From: Bryobacterales bacterium
GTDB lineage: Bacteria > Acidobacteriota > Terriglobia > Bryobacterales > Bryobacteraceae
Length of the DNA stretch: 50,059 nt
Assembly (NCBI GenBank): GCA_025350625.1
Contig: JANXXL010000062.1
Span: 1-50,059 of the forward strand
Reading direction: 5' to 3'
In this document: positions 17,459 to 26,254 of the stretch, piece after piece
Numbering within the stretch: position 1 is the first letter of the stretch
Layout: every line of letters starts with the position of its first letter
Translations under genes and position numbers: made by a program
Notes under the pieces: model-generated
Told to the model about the DNA's origin: nothing
Databases searched by the model: none
What the model saw: only the letters and a program-made list of their open reading frames with translations

Positions 17459-18304
17459 CTACTTCTTTTTCATCTCCGCCTGGATCACCGGTTCGATAAT
17501 CGCGAATTCGAAAGAGGAATTCAGCTTCTTCCCGTTGATATAGAACGTGGGAGTTCCTACCACCCCCGCATCCTCGCCCTGCTTTTCCTCCGCCGTGACC
17601 CGAGCGAGGTATTTGTGCGAATCCAAATCCGTCTTGAAACGGGTCACATCCAGGCCCAGCTCCTGTGCCCACGCCAGAATGCGAACCCTGCTAATGCTGC
17701 GGAAATTTGCATAGAGTTTGTCGTGCATCTCCCAGAACTTACCCTGCGCCTGCGCCGCGAGCGAAGCCTCCGCCGCCACGGCCGCCTGAGAATGGATGTC
17801 AAGCGGAAATTGTTTGAAAAGAAAACGCACGTCGTTAGGATACTTGTCCAGGATCTGCCTCACTGCAACGGTTGCCTTGGCGCAATAGGGACACTGGAAA
17901 TCGGAAAACTCTACTATCGTCACCTTTGCGCTAGCGGGCCCACAAACGGGATCTCCGTCGGTGGCGATCTGGATCGGATCGTCCAGCAAATTCTCAGGGG
18001 CCTTCGCGAACTTCAACAACTCCTCGCGCACCGCTTCTTTTGATTTTCCGGAAGAGGCCATTGTGACCACGAAGTGTGCAAGGCGCCTGCTGCTGACGCA
18101 CGCCGGATCACCCATCCGACATTGGGCGATCTTCATGTCACAACCGCAAGTGCAACTTTCGGCGCGCATTGTCTGGAGCGCGATTTGACGTTGGGAATCG
18201 GTTAAACCCGCTAAGTCGACGCCGGGGAGATTAGTAGCGATCTCCCAACCTGTCTGAGCGACGCACAAACCCGCAATTAGGAACACCAGTGGAAGTCGGC
18301 CCAT
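17459..18304 (-). CDS. DsbA-family thiol:disulfide oxidoreductase
   Basis: The 281-residue exported protein has a signal peptide (residues 1-16). A Cys-rich N-terminal segment follows (SCTCGCDMKIAQC near residues 50-62), then a thioredoxin-like domain with the active site FSDFQCPYC (Cys138-Cys141) and a cis-proline loop VVGTPTFYING. The fold matches DsbA/BdbD proteins that oxidise or isomerise cysteines in exported proteins. The extra CTCGC segment, reminiscent of CcmH-type haem-lyase regions, occurs in acidobacterial homologues. It may help haem or cysteine handling for the many cytochromes nearby (inference). The start ATG is clear, and the gene is upstream of and in the same orientation as the receptor. 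Confidence 0.82.
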   Translation of the reverse strand: MGRLPLVFLIAGLCVAQTGWEIATNLPGVDLAGLTDSQRQIALQTMRAESCTCGCDMKIAQCRMGDPACVSSRRLAHFVVTMASSGKSKEAVREELLKFAKAPENLLDDPIQIATDGDPVCGPASAKVTIVEFSDFQCPYCAKATVAVRQILDKYPNDVRFLFKQFPLDIHSQAAVAAEASLAAQAQGKFWEMHDKLYANFRSISRVRILAWAQELGLDVTRFKTDLDSHKYLARVTAEEKQGEDAGVVGTPTFYINGKKLNSSFEFAIIEPVIQAEMKKK

Positions 18305-18550
18305 GGCTTCTATTCCAGCACGTTCCTCCTGATCGTGGAAGGCCCTCGGCTAGACTGGGAATAAGCTGGCCTCTTTTTTTGCTCACATGGACCCACGCCC
18401 CGGCATCAGCAGCAACAGATGGTCCAATCCGCACTTCCGATAATGAACCTTATCATTTTCATGATCTCAGCATGCGCCTGGGCCCTGGGCGTGGGCGATT
18501 CGAGAAACCTTTGCCGCTTGCCGGAGTCTCTGTTGTAGACAGGTGCATTC

Positions 18551-19051
18551 ATGCCGAGGCTAATGCCGCATAACCCCGCAAACCTCCCCGAAATAATAAG
18601 GCCGGAAATCATCGATGAGCGAATCGCCGATGTGGAGGCCCTTGCCCGCTGGTTGGATTATGCTTTCGTGCTGCCAGGAGGGTTTAGATTTGGCATTGCG
18701 GGCATCATTGGTCTGATACCGGGCATAGGTGACATTTTCGATGCGCTGCTTTCGCTCTATATCGTGGCGCGTGCTCACCAGCTTGGACTGCCGCGAGCAG
18801 CTATTACTCGCATGCTGATTAATGTGGGGATAGAAGCTCTGGCAGGCTCTGTCCCATTCATAGGCGATCTGTTTGACATCGCTTTCAAGGCCAATCGCCG
18901 AAACTATCAATTGTTGAAGAGCCATTTAGCGCAACCGCGGCGGCAACACAGGCACGATTGGTTGTTTCTTATGCTCACACTGGCTCTTGTGATCCTCTGC
19001 ATTGCATTGCCCGTCGTGGTCGTGATTGAAGTAGCGCGTCATTTCCGTTAG
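18551..19051 (+). CDS. DUF4112 membrane protein
   Basis: The 166-residue protein matches the DUF4112 pattern: an amphipathic start (ALARWLDYAF..PGGFRFGIAGIIGLIPGIGD), a hydrophobic segment with LSLYIVARAHQLG, a second GSVPFIGDLFDIAFKANRRN block and an added C-terminal transmembrane helix (about residues 139-160). The duplicated G-x-x-P-x-x-G-D signatures are diagnostic. Function of the family is unknown; membrane location is likely. No operon partner is evident. It is divergent from the DsbA gene with about 250 bases between, where its promoter must lie. Confidence 0.8.
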   Translation: MPRLMPHNPANLPEIIRPEIIDERIADVEALARWLDYAFVLPGGFRFGIAGIIGLIPGIGDIFDALLSLYIVARAHQLGLPRAAITRMLINVGIEALAGSVPFIGDLFDIAFKANRRNYQLLKSHLAQPRRQHRHDWLFLMLTLALVILCIALPVVVVIEVARHFR

Positions 19052-19167
19052 GTCCGCCCCAACGCCAGCCTTCGGGGGGCGACCAGCCCCGCGATCACTT
19101 CGCCGTCTTGATTTACGGTAGGGTAAAGGAGTTTTCCGATCCCGTTCGTCAAACGGAGGTGAGTCAA

Positions 19168-20271
19168 ATGAACCGACGCGAATTTTCCAACCTTCTCGGC
19201 GCTGCGGCGGCCCTTTGGTCGCAGCGCGCATACGCGCAACAGCAAGCCGCGCCGTCTAGCCCGATTCGCCGAGAGTGGCTCGACCGGCGCAAGGAGCCGA
19301 TTCTCGAACCGGAACTGCCGATCATCGATCCGCACCATCATTTGTGGCAGCGCCCTGGATGGAGATATTTGCTCGATGACCTGCTGCTGGATACCGGCAG
19401 CGGTCACAATATTGTTGCCACGGTGTACATGGAGGCGAGTTCGATGTATCGCGATCGGGGCCCCGAGGAAATGCGGCCTGTCGGCGAGGTTGAGTTCGCC
19501 AATGGCGTCGCGGCTATGTGCGACAGCGGCGTCTTCGGCAAAACCAGGGTCGCCGCAGGCATAGTTGGACACGCGGATATGACGTTGGGCAGCCGTGTCG
19601 AGCCGGTTTTGACCGCGCTGATGCGAGCGGGCGGCGATCGCTTTCGCGGGATCCGCCATGGTGTGTCATGGGAGGCCGAGGCTGCCACCCTTAGACCTAA
19701 TCCGAGTACCCGCGCCGGGATGCTGGCCGACAAGAAGTTCCGCGAAGGCCTCGCGGTGGTCGGCCGTCTTGACCTCTCCTATGATGTGTCTCTCTACCAT
19801 ACCCAGATCGGCGAAGTTGCCGAACTCGCGAGCGCTTTGCCGAATACCCGAATCGTCCTCAATCATGTCGGCGGCGTTCTCGGACTGGGCTCTTATCGCA
19901 GCAAGCGCGATGAAGTGTTTGCCCGTTGGTCATCCTCGATCAAGGCCCTGGCTGCCCGGCCCAACGTTTTCGTCAAGCTCGGCGGACTGGGTCAGAGCTA
20001 TACTAGCTTGCGCTTCGACGAGGACGCCGAACCGCCATCGTCCGAGATGGTGGCCGCCCGATTCCGCCCCTACATCGAAATATGCATCACAGCGTTTGGG
20101 ACGCCGCGCTGTATGTTTGAGAGCAACTTCCCAGTCGACAAGATCTCGTACAGTTATCACGTATTCTGGAATGCTTGTAAGCTGATGGCAAAAGGTGCCA
20201 GCAACACCGAAAAGACCGATCTATTTGGGGGCGCGGCGGCGCGGTGTTACCGTCTCAACGTAATTGGCTGA
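19168..20271 (+). CDS. Tat-exported amidohydrolase (metal-dependent TIM-barrel hydrolase)
   Basis: The 367-residue product starts with a twin-arginine signal (MNRREFSNLLGAAAALW, then YAQQ), so it should be exported folded. The amidohydrolase-2 metal-binding motif IIDPHHHLW follows, then GIRHGVSW, IVLNHVGG and the late FESNFPVD aspartate. The pattern matches lactone hydrolases and decarboxylases of the COG3618 type acting on sugar or aromatic lactones. The start is fixed by GGAGGTGAG a few bases upstream, not the earlier in-frame codon at 19108. It is followed after about 170 bases by a DUF4091 gene on the same strand and precedes the sugar-acid-like catabolic cluster. Substrate unknown. Confidence 0.82.
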   Translation: MNRREFSNLLGAAAALWSQRAYAQQQAAPSSPIRREWLDRRKEPILEPELPIIDPHHHLWQRPGWRYLLDDLLLDTGSGHNIVATVYMEASSMYRDRGPEEMRPVGEVEFANGVAAMCDSGVFGKTRVAAGIVGHADMTLGSRVEPVLTALMRAGGDRFRGIRHGVSWEAEAATLRPNPSTRAGMLADKKFREGLAVVGRLDLSYDVSLYHTQIGEVAELASALPNTRIVLNHVGGVLGLGSYRSKRDEVFARWSSSIKALAARPNVFVKLGGLGQSYTSLRFDEDAEPPSSEMVAARFRPYIEICITAFGTPRCMFESNFPVDKISYSYHVFWNACKLMAKGASNTEKTDLFGGAAARCYRLNVIG

Positions 20272-20439
20272 CGGCAGTAAATTAAGCAGCTTGCCAGCCG
20301 TTAGTTTGTTCCTGGCACGTAATGCCACCGGCGAGATGTGTTCTGCTCGCGATGCATCCATCTCGCAGGCGCGTCCGTCGGAGCGCAAATCCGTTGCGAG
20401 CTTACAATGGTTACGGCTCACAGGAGCAAGGAGGCAGAT

Positions 20440-22221
20440 TTGATTGCGCTGCGAATCAGATCAGTGGTCGTTACCTCAATGGTTGTGGCCCTGCTGCCGT
20501 GCCTCGGCCCAGGGCAGGATAACGATCCTTTAGCGGCCGATCTGCATCCCAAAATCGATAACAATTCGGCCGATTATCCCTCGAACGTTTGGGTGACCGG
20601 ATCGCTTGCAAAGATCGGGCCCACGGCGACTCCCGGCTCCATTCACTGGGCTGAGATATCGGCTGCGCGGAATGAGTTCGAAAGCTTCCAGGTCCACGTA
20701 CGCGCGGGCGATCAGCCAATCCAACTGGAAGTTTCGGTAAGCGATTTTACCGGCGTTTCCGGCCAGCACGTTCCCGCCGATCCCAACATTCAGGTGTTCC
20801 GCGAGTCCTACTCGAACGTCCAGCAGGTTTCGGATTTGAACGGAACATCCGGGCTGATTCCGGATGCTCTCATCCCCGTGCGTGATTCGACGTTTCACGA
20901 ACTCCGGAACGCCTTTCCGGTCACCATTCCTCCTAACCAGACGCGCAGCGCCTGGATCGACGTGTTTGTGCCACCGGCGACTCCCTCCGGTTATTATTCG
21001 GCCACCGTCACTGTAAAAGACCGTGGGCGTGTAACCGCTACCATCCCCGCTGTCCTGAAAGTCTGGGGATTCGAACTTCCATCGACTGCGACGCTCAAGA
21101 GCGCCTTTGGCTTGAGCTACGGGACGTTGGCGACCGCGGCGTACAAGGATTATGCCGGCGTCGGAAGGTTTCCGGGGGCAAGGGGTGATTCGGAGCTAGG
21201 TTTGGCTCTGGCGCACGCCGCCGAAGCCACGTTCTTCCTGGATCATCGCGTCTCCATCTCTGCGGTGGCCGTACAGTCGACAATTCCCCATGGGGACTGG
21301 AGGGGTTTCGACAAGGTGTACGGCCCTTTTCTTAACGGCACGGCTCAAACGCTGCTGCGGGGAGCTCGGCTCACCGCTATGCAGTATTCCAACACCAGTG
21401 AATTTGACCGGGGCGACATCCGGGACTGGATGGCACATTTCCGCAAAAAGGGGTGGTTGCCAGTGCTTTTCAATTACGTCTGCGATGAGCCTCCGGCCGG
21501 TTGCAACTGGCGCCAGCTTGGGCAAAAGGCCGGGTCATTTCGAGCGGTCGCGCCTGGCCTGAAGAACCTGGTCACGACAAACATCGAGTTCGCAGACCGC
21601 GAGAAAGTGCTCGACAATCTCGACATACTGGCGGTCGTTGTGAATGAGCTAATCCAGAAGGATAAGGGGAATCAGCGCTCTCTTTATGACGCTTGGCTTG
21701 CGCAGCCGGGAAAAGAACTGTGGTGGTATCAAGCGTGCAGCCAGCATGAGAGTTGCTCAAACGGAACGTCCGGGCCGAAGTCGTCCACTTGGCCTTCTTA
21801 TATGATCGATGCATCTCCGGTTCGAAACCGCATATTTCAGTGGATGGCATTTCTTTATCAAGTGCAAGGCGAACTCTATTATCAGACCGATCTCTGGAAG
21901 GACGATCCTTGGGATCATCTCTACGACTTCGGCGGCAACGGAGACGGAGCGCTGTTCTATCCGGGAACTGTAGATAAAATCGGTGGTCGAAGTCCTACGC
22001 CCGTGGCCAGCATTCGCCTGAAGCTGATCCGGGACGGTATGGAGGATTACGAATATCTTATTTCGCTCCAGAAATCTGGGAACGGCACTGAAGCTACGAG
22101 GATTGCGCGTTCGTTTATACAAAATGTTCTGACCTTCCATGACGATCCGGAAGCTTTGTATTCCGCCCGCGAGCAACTCGGGACAACTCTCCATGAGCTG
22201 GCTCGCCACGTGTCGCAGTGA
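20440..22221 (+). CDS. Secreted glycoside-hydrolase-like protein with DUF4091
   Basis: The 593-residue product has a signal peptide, an N-terminal beta-sandwich region (WAEISAARNEFESFQVHV, then FVPPATPSGYYSATVTVKD) and a central TIM-barrel-like part. The C-terminal block GDGALFYPG..IRLKLIRDGMEDYEYL is diagnostic of DUF4091, a domain in putative polysaccharide-active proteins. The start is a TTG at 20440 chosen because AAGGAGG (20428-20434) sits 5 bases upstream; an ATG at 20407 is the alternative. Activity and substrate are unknown. Periplasmic or surface location fits a role in plant or microbial polysaccharide breakdown. Confidence 0.75.
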   Translation: MIALRIRSVVVTSMVVALLPCLGPGQDNDPLAADLHPKIDNNSADYPSNVWVTGSLAKIGPTATPGSIHWAEISAARNEFESFQVHVRAGDQPIQLEVSVSDFTGVSGQHVPADPNIQVFRESYSNVQQVSDLNGTSGLIPDALIPVRDSTFHELRNAFPVTIPPNQTRSAWIDVFVPPATPSGYYSATVTVKDRGRVTATIPAVLKVWGFELPSTATLKSAFGLSYGTLATAAYKDYAGVGRFPGARGDSELGLALAHAAEATFFLDHRVSISAVAVQSTIPHGDWRGFDKVYGPFLNGTAQTLLRGARLTAMQYSNTSEFDRGDIRDWMAHFRKKGWLPVLFNYVCDEPPAGCNWRQLGQKAGSFRAVAPGLKNLVTTNIEFADREKVLDNLDILAVVVNELIQKDKGNQRSLYDAWLAQPGKELWWYQACSQHESCSNGTSGPKSSTWPSYMIDASPVRNRIFQWMAFLYQVQGELYYQTDLWKDDPWDHLYDFGGNGDGALFYPGTVDKIGGRSPTPVASIRLKLIRDGMEDYEYLISLQKSGNGTEATRIARSFIQNVLTFHDDPEALYSAREQLGTTLHELARHVSQ

Positions 22222-22333
22222 CAGTGCTCTCAAACGTCGTGCGCGCGGAGTGCATCATCGAGTTTTCTAAAGCTCGCGCGCCGTCGGTGCAGGGACAGAG
22301 CGCTCGCAGTAGGCCGAGCACTAGCTAAGCCAG

Positions 22334-23275
22334 CTAAATTACAGCATTCTCGGTGGTTCCCGCCAAAAAGCTTCGTACGTTCCTTACCGCCAAATGCAGG
22401 CCAGCCTCAAGAGCCTCCTGCGTGATGCCAGCGGAATGTGGCGTGAGGACCACATTGGATAGCTTTGAAAGAGAATGCCCAGGCGGCAATGGCTCGTGGG
22501 TGAACACATCGAGACCCGCACCGTATATTCTTTCCATGGAAAGGGCTTCGACCAATGCTTCTTCATCGACGATCGCGCCTCGAGCGGTGTTCACCAGGAT
22601 CGCCGCAGGTTTCATCAGCCCGAATTCGCGCGTGCCTATCAGCCCTCTAGTTTCGGGCGAGAGCCGTAAATGGACGCTGATAACGTCGCTCGTGCGGAGT
22701 AATTGCTCAAACTCAACCAGCTCAAAACCGAGTTCCGGGTTCGGGTGCATGGTCCAAGCGATTACGCGCATGCCGATTGCCTGGCCAAGCTGGGCAAATC
22801 GGCGCCCAATGGCGCCCAGTCCAATGATCCCTAAGGTCTTGCCATAGAGCTCGATCGAGCTTCCTCGAGGCCAGCTTCCATTGCGTACGGCTCCATCCTG
22901 GCCCGGGATCCTGCGAGCAACTGCCAGCATGAGCGCCAACGCATGTTCCGCAATGGAGATGGCGGAAACGCCAGGGGTATTTGTAATGGTAACTCCGTGC
23001 CGCTGGGCCGCTATCAGATCCACATTGTCGGTGCCGGTTCCCCATATTGAAACCAGACGGACACGCGGGCAGGTCTGAAATAGCTCTTCGGTGAATCGGG
23101 AAGACGATCGTATCGTGATTACGATGTCCGCGTCTCGAACCCGATCGATCAAACGCTCCTCAGAATTGGGCAGCGTATCGAAATGCTGAACGTCAGCTAC
23201 CTGGTGCAGGATTTGGAACGCGGAGCTGCCGGCGAGAACCGGGGGCCAATCATCCGGAATAACAACTTTCGGCAT
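22334..23275 (-). CDS. D-2-hydroxyacid dehydrogenase (phosphoglycerate dehydrogenase-like)
   Basis: A 313-residue cytoplasmic enzyme with the NAD-binding LGIIGLGAIGRRFAQ motif (about 148-162) and the catalytic triad: Arg in NTARGAIVDE (about 232), Glu in FTHEPLP (about 261) and His in LTPHSAG (about 280). It reduces 2-oxoacids to D-2-hydroxyacids or the reverse, with NAD(P)H. The gene begins 12 bases after the semialdehyde dehydrogenase gene ends, so they form an operon. It may act on glyoxylate, hydroxypyruvate or a sugar-derived 2-oxo acid, but specificity is not visible. Confidence 0.88.
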   Translation of the reverse strand: MPKVVIPDDWPPVLAGSSAFQILHQVADVQHFDTLPNSEERLIDRVRDADIVITIRSSSRFTEELFQTCPRVRLVSIWGTGTDNVDLIAAQRHGVTITNTPGVSAISIAEHALALMLAVARRIPGQDGAVRNGSWPRGSSIELYGKTLGIIGLGAIGRRFAQLGQAIGMRVIAWTMHPNPELGFELVEFEQLLRTSDVISVHLRLSPETRGLIGTREFGLMKPAAILVNTARGAIVDEEALVEALSMERIYGAGLDVFTHEPLPPGHSLSKLSNVVLTPHSAGITQEALEAGLHLAVRNVRSFLAGTTENAVI

Positions 23276-23287
23276 GCTTAAAACAGA

Positions 23288-24883
23288 CTAGGCCACTTCC
23301 CGCGTTAGGCGACCGTCAACCATTCTCCATATACCCAGCGGATTGGCATCCTTCAATTCATCGGGCAAACTGGTATCAGGGAAGTCTTGATAGCAGACGG
23401 GATGTGCGAAGCGAAGGATGGCTCTGCTCCCGACCGATGTCGAGCGGCTGTCAGACGATGCCGGCCACGGTCCTCCATGCACCATGGAGTGGCCGACCTC
23501 CACTCCCGTTGGAAATCCGTTGAAAATCAGGCGGCCAACTTTTGTTTCGAGGATCGCGACCAATTCTCCGTCTTCTAAATCCTTTGGGTCGCCGTGCACG
23601 GTGGCGGTCAGATGTCCTTCAAAGCCTCGGGCGATTTCGAGCAATTCATCTCGGCTTGAGTAAGTAACCAGCATCGTCGCGGGGCCAAAAATCTCGTTAT
23701 TAAAAGTCGGGTCGGACAGGTACGACTTCGCGTCGGTTCGAAAAAGTGCTGCACCGGCCTGGATCGCGTCTCCAGAACGGGCCTTGGATTGGACCATGGT
23801 TAGAATACTCGTCTGCTTCTGCCGTTCGGAAGTTCCCTCCTGGTAAGCACGAAGGATTCCGGGAGCGAGCATGGTGCACATGTCATGCCCAGCCATCATC
23901 TGACTTAAGCGAGTCGCGAACTCTTCAGCATGAGAGGACTCTTCGAGGAAGACCAAGCCCGGCTTGGTGCAAAATTGGCCGGATCCGAGGGTGACGGAGG
24001 CAAACAATCCTGACACCCGCGCCTCCCAGCTCTGGCGGAACACACCAGGCAAAAGGAAAACCGGGTTGATGCTGCCCATCTCCGCGTAGAACGGAATAGG
24101 AGTGGGTCGAGTTGCCGCAGTATCCATCAGCGCAAGACCGCCCCTTCGAGATCCAGTAAAGCCAACCGCCTTAACTTCTGCACGCTTTACCAGCGCGGCC
24201 GCAATTTCGTAGCCAGCGTCGTAGAGCAGAGAGAAGGTCCCTTCCGGCAAACCACATTCGCTCACCGCCTGCGACACCGCATATCCAATCATTTCGGACG
24301 TGCCCGGATGAGCGGGATGGGCCTTGGCGATGACGGGACAACCTGCGGCGAAGGCGGACGCCGTATCTCCCCCCGCTACCGAGAACGCCAGCGGAAAATT
24401 GCTCGCGCCAAACACGGCTACCGGACCAAGTGGCCTCAGCAGAGAACGCACGTCCGGCTTGGGCGAGGGTTTACGGCTAGAATCGGAGCGATCGATCCGG
24501 GCGTCCACCCACGAGCCTTCCTCTGCGACCTCCGCGAATAACCGCAACTGAAAGCATGTTCGAGCGGTCTCGCCTTGGGCGCGACCCGCGGGGAGTCCTG
24601 TCTCACGCACCACGCGATCGAACAGTTCCTGGCCCAGCGCTTCGATATTTGCGGCGATGGTACGCAAAAACTTCGCTTTATCGCGACCTGATATACGGCT
24701 GAGGATTGGGGAAGCTGCGGCCGCCAGTTGGGACGCCCGTTCGAGTTCCGCAAGGCTTGCACTCCAATAGTCGGGAGGAATCTGCTCGCCCGTTGCGGGG
24801 TTGATAGCGCGAAAGTGCGTTCCGGTGCGGGGACCTCTGCTAAACCCGACGATCGAACTTCCCGACAAATCCTGTGTCACCAT
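23288..24883 (-). CDS. Alpha-ketoglutaric semialdehyde dehydrogenase (2,5-dioxovalerate dehydrogenase type)
   Basis: A 531-residue aldehyde dehydrogenase closest in pattern to alpha-ketoglutaric semialdehyde dehydrogenases. Characteristic text includes GPVAVFGASNFPLAFSVAGG (about 153-172) and KAHPAHPGTSE. The general-base Glu is in YAEMGSINP (about 268) and the nucleophilic Cys in GSGQFCTKPGL (about 305). The reaction oxidises 2,5-dioxopentanoate to 2-oxoglutarate in pentose/sugar-acid or hydroxyproline catabolism. GAGGAG precedes the ATG. It is first in an operon with the 2-hydroxyacid dehydrogenase and divergent from the MFS/ThDP pair. Confidence 0.88.
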   Translation of the reverse strand: MVTQDLSGSSIVGFSRGPRTGTHFRAINPATGEQIPPDYWSASLAELERASQLAAAASPILSRISGRDKAKFLRTIAANIEALGQELFDRVVRETGLPAGRAQGETARTCFQLRLFAEVAEEGSWVDARIDRSDSSRKPSPKPDVRSLLRPLGPVAVFGASNFPLAFSVAGGDTASAFAAGCPVIAKAHPAHPGTSEMIGYAVSQAVSECGLPEGTFSLLYDAGYEIAAALVKRAEVKAVGFTGSRRGGLALMDTAATRPTPIPFYAEMGSINPVFLLPGVFRQSWEARVSGLFASVTLGSGQFCTKPGLVFLEESSHAEEFATRLSQMMAGHDMCTMLAPGILRAYQEGTSERQKQTSILTMVQSKARSGDAIQAGAALFRTDAKSYLSDPTFNNEIFGPATMLVTYSSRDELLEIARGFEGHLTATVHGDPKDLEDGELVAILETKVGRLIFNGFPTGVEVGHSMVHGGPWPASSDSRSTSVGSRAILRFAHPVCYQDFPDTSLPDELKDANPLGIWRMVDGRLTREVA

Positions 24884-24910
24884 ACCATCTCCTCGAATTC
24901 ACTGAACGCC

Positions 24911-24925
24911 GAAGCAATGTGCTTC
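24911..24925. promoter_or_regulatory. Palindromic operator candidate in a divergent promoter region
   Basis: GAAGCA (24911-24916) and TGCTTC (24920-24925) are exact inverted repeats with a 3-base spacer, in the 99-base gap between the divergent dehydrogenase operon and the MFS gene. Size and position suit a dimeric repressor (GntR- or LacI-like) controlling both arms. No regulator gene is adjacent. Confidence 0.4.
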
Positions 24926-24982
24926 AAAATTTGCTGTGTGTGGCAGTTTGCCCCGCGTTCCATTTTAGCGTAGACTGCTGGA

Positions 24983-26254
24983 GTGAGTGGGCCTAAAGTA
25001 GCAGCGATAGAGCACTCGGCGAACTGGTTTTCAAGCATGTCCAGCCGCGAGCGACGGACATTCTGGGCCTGCTTTACGGGTTGGTCGCTCGACGCCATGG
25101 ACGTTCAAATTTACGCCGTGGTGATGCCGACCCTCATCGCATTGTGGGGCTTGTCGAGGGGCCAAGCCGGGATGCTCGGCACCTCGGCGCTGCTGGTTTC
25201 ATCGCTGGGAGGCTGGATCGCCGGCATTCTAGCGGACCGCATCGGCCGCGCGAGAGTGCTGCGAATCACGATCGTTTGGTTCGCGGCGTTCACTTTCCTT
25301 TCCGGCTTTACGAACTCCTACCCTCAACTCCTGGTTACGCGGAGTCTCCAGGGCCTGGGTTTTGGAGGGGAGTGGGCCGCAGGAGCCGTCCTCATTGGAG
25401 AAGTGATCGACAAGCGCATACGTGGGCGCGTGGTTGGAACCGTTCAAAGCGGCTGGTCGGTGGGTTATGGCGCTGCCGTGCTCCTATATACCGTGGTCTT
25501 CAGCCTGGTGCCCCCGGCGCAAGCCTGGCGCATCCTTTTCTTCATTGGACTGCTGCCCGCACTGGTCGTTCTCTGGATCTGCCGCAACGTAGAGGAACCC
25601 GATATCTTCAAGAAGTCGCAGGTAGCCCAAACTAAAAAGGGGCGTTCTAACTTCCTGGAGATTTTCCAGCCGTCTCTGCTGCGCACAACGCTGGTGGCTT
25701 CGCTGCTTGCTACGGGAGCACTCGGCGGCAACTACTCCATCCTCACCTGGCTTCCGACTTATCTGAAAACGGTGCGCGGCCTGTCGGTTCTGAATACCGG
25801 CGGCTACTTGGCTATCAACATTCTGGGATCATTCTTTGGTTACGTAGTGAGCGCGCACCTGAGCGATTGGTTCGGTCGACGCCGGACTTTTGTCTTCACC
25901 TCACTCTCGGCTGCCGCGACGGTGGCTATTTACACTCTTGTGCCACTCAGTAGCCAAATGGTGTTCCTGCTCGGATTCCCACTGGGCTTCTTCCAGTCCG
26001 GGATCATCGCCGGAATGGGTGCGACCTTCGCGGAACTTTTTCCGACGCGGGTTCGCGCCAGTGGTCAAGGGTTCTCTTATAATGTGGGGCGCGGGCTCGG
26101 TTCGGTGGTGCCTGCCGTGATTGGTTATCTCAGTGTCACGATGCAGTTAGGCCCAGCGATCGGCGTATGCGCGGTCAGCTCCTACGCATTGGTGTTGCTC
26201 GCCACGATCTTACTCCCTGAAACCCGGGGCAAGGAACTTGAAACCCATGGCTGA
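24983..26254 (+). CDS. MFS transporter (aromatic acid / carboxylate symporter type)
   Basis: The 423-residue protein has about twelve hydrophobic helices in two halves. MFS loop motifs are seen: the helix-2/3 loop ADRIGRARV, the RSLQGLGFGGEWAAGAVL segment and the helix-8/9 loop SDWFGRRRTF. The first-helix sequence GWSLDAMDVQIYAVVMPTL resembles aromatic-acid:proton symporters and sugar-acid carriers. The start is uncertain: GTG at 24983, or the ATG at 25040 just before the hydrophobic region. Its stop overlaps the start of the ThDP enzyme gene by 8 bases, so the two are translationally coupled. It probably imports the substrate of this catabolic cluster. Confidence 0.85.
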   Translation: MSGPKVAAIEHSANWFSSMSSRERRTFWACFTGWSLDAMDVQIYAVVMPTLIALWGLSRGQAGMLGTSALLVSSLGGWIAGILADRIGRARVLRITIVWFAAFTFLSGFTNSYPQLLVTRSLQGLGFGGEWAAGAVLIGEVIDKRIRGRVVGTVQSGWSVGYGAAVLLYTVVFSLVPPAQAWRILFFIGLLPALVVLWICRNVEEPDIFKKSQVAQTKKGRSNFLEIFQPSLLRTTLVASLLATGALGGNYSILTWLPTYLKTVRGLSVLNTGGYLAINILGSFFGYVVSAHLSDWFGRRRTFVFTSLSAAATVAIYTLVPLSSQMVFLLGFPLGFFQSGIIAGMGATFAELFPTRVRASGQGFSYNVGRGLGSVVPAVIGYLSVTMQLGPAIGVCAVSSYALVLLATILLPETRGKELETHG

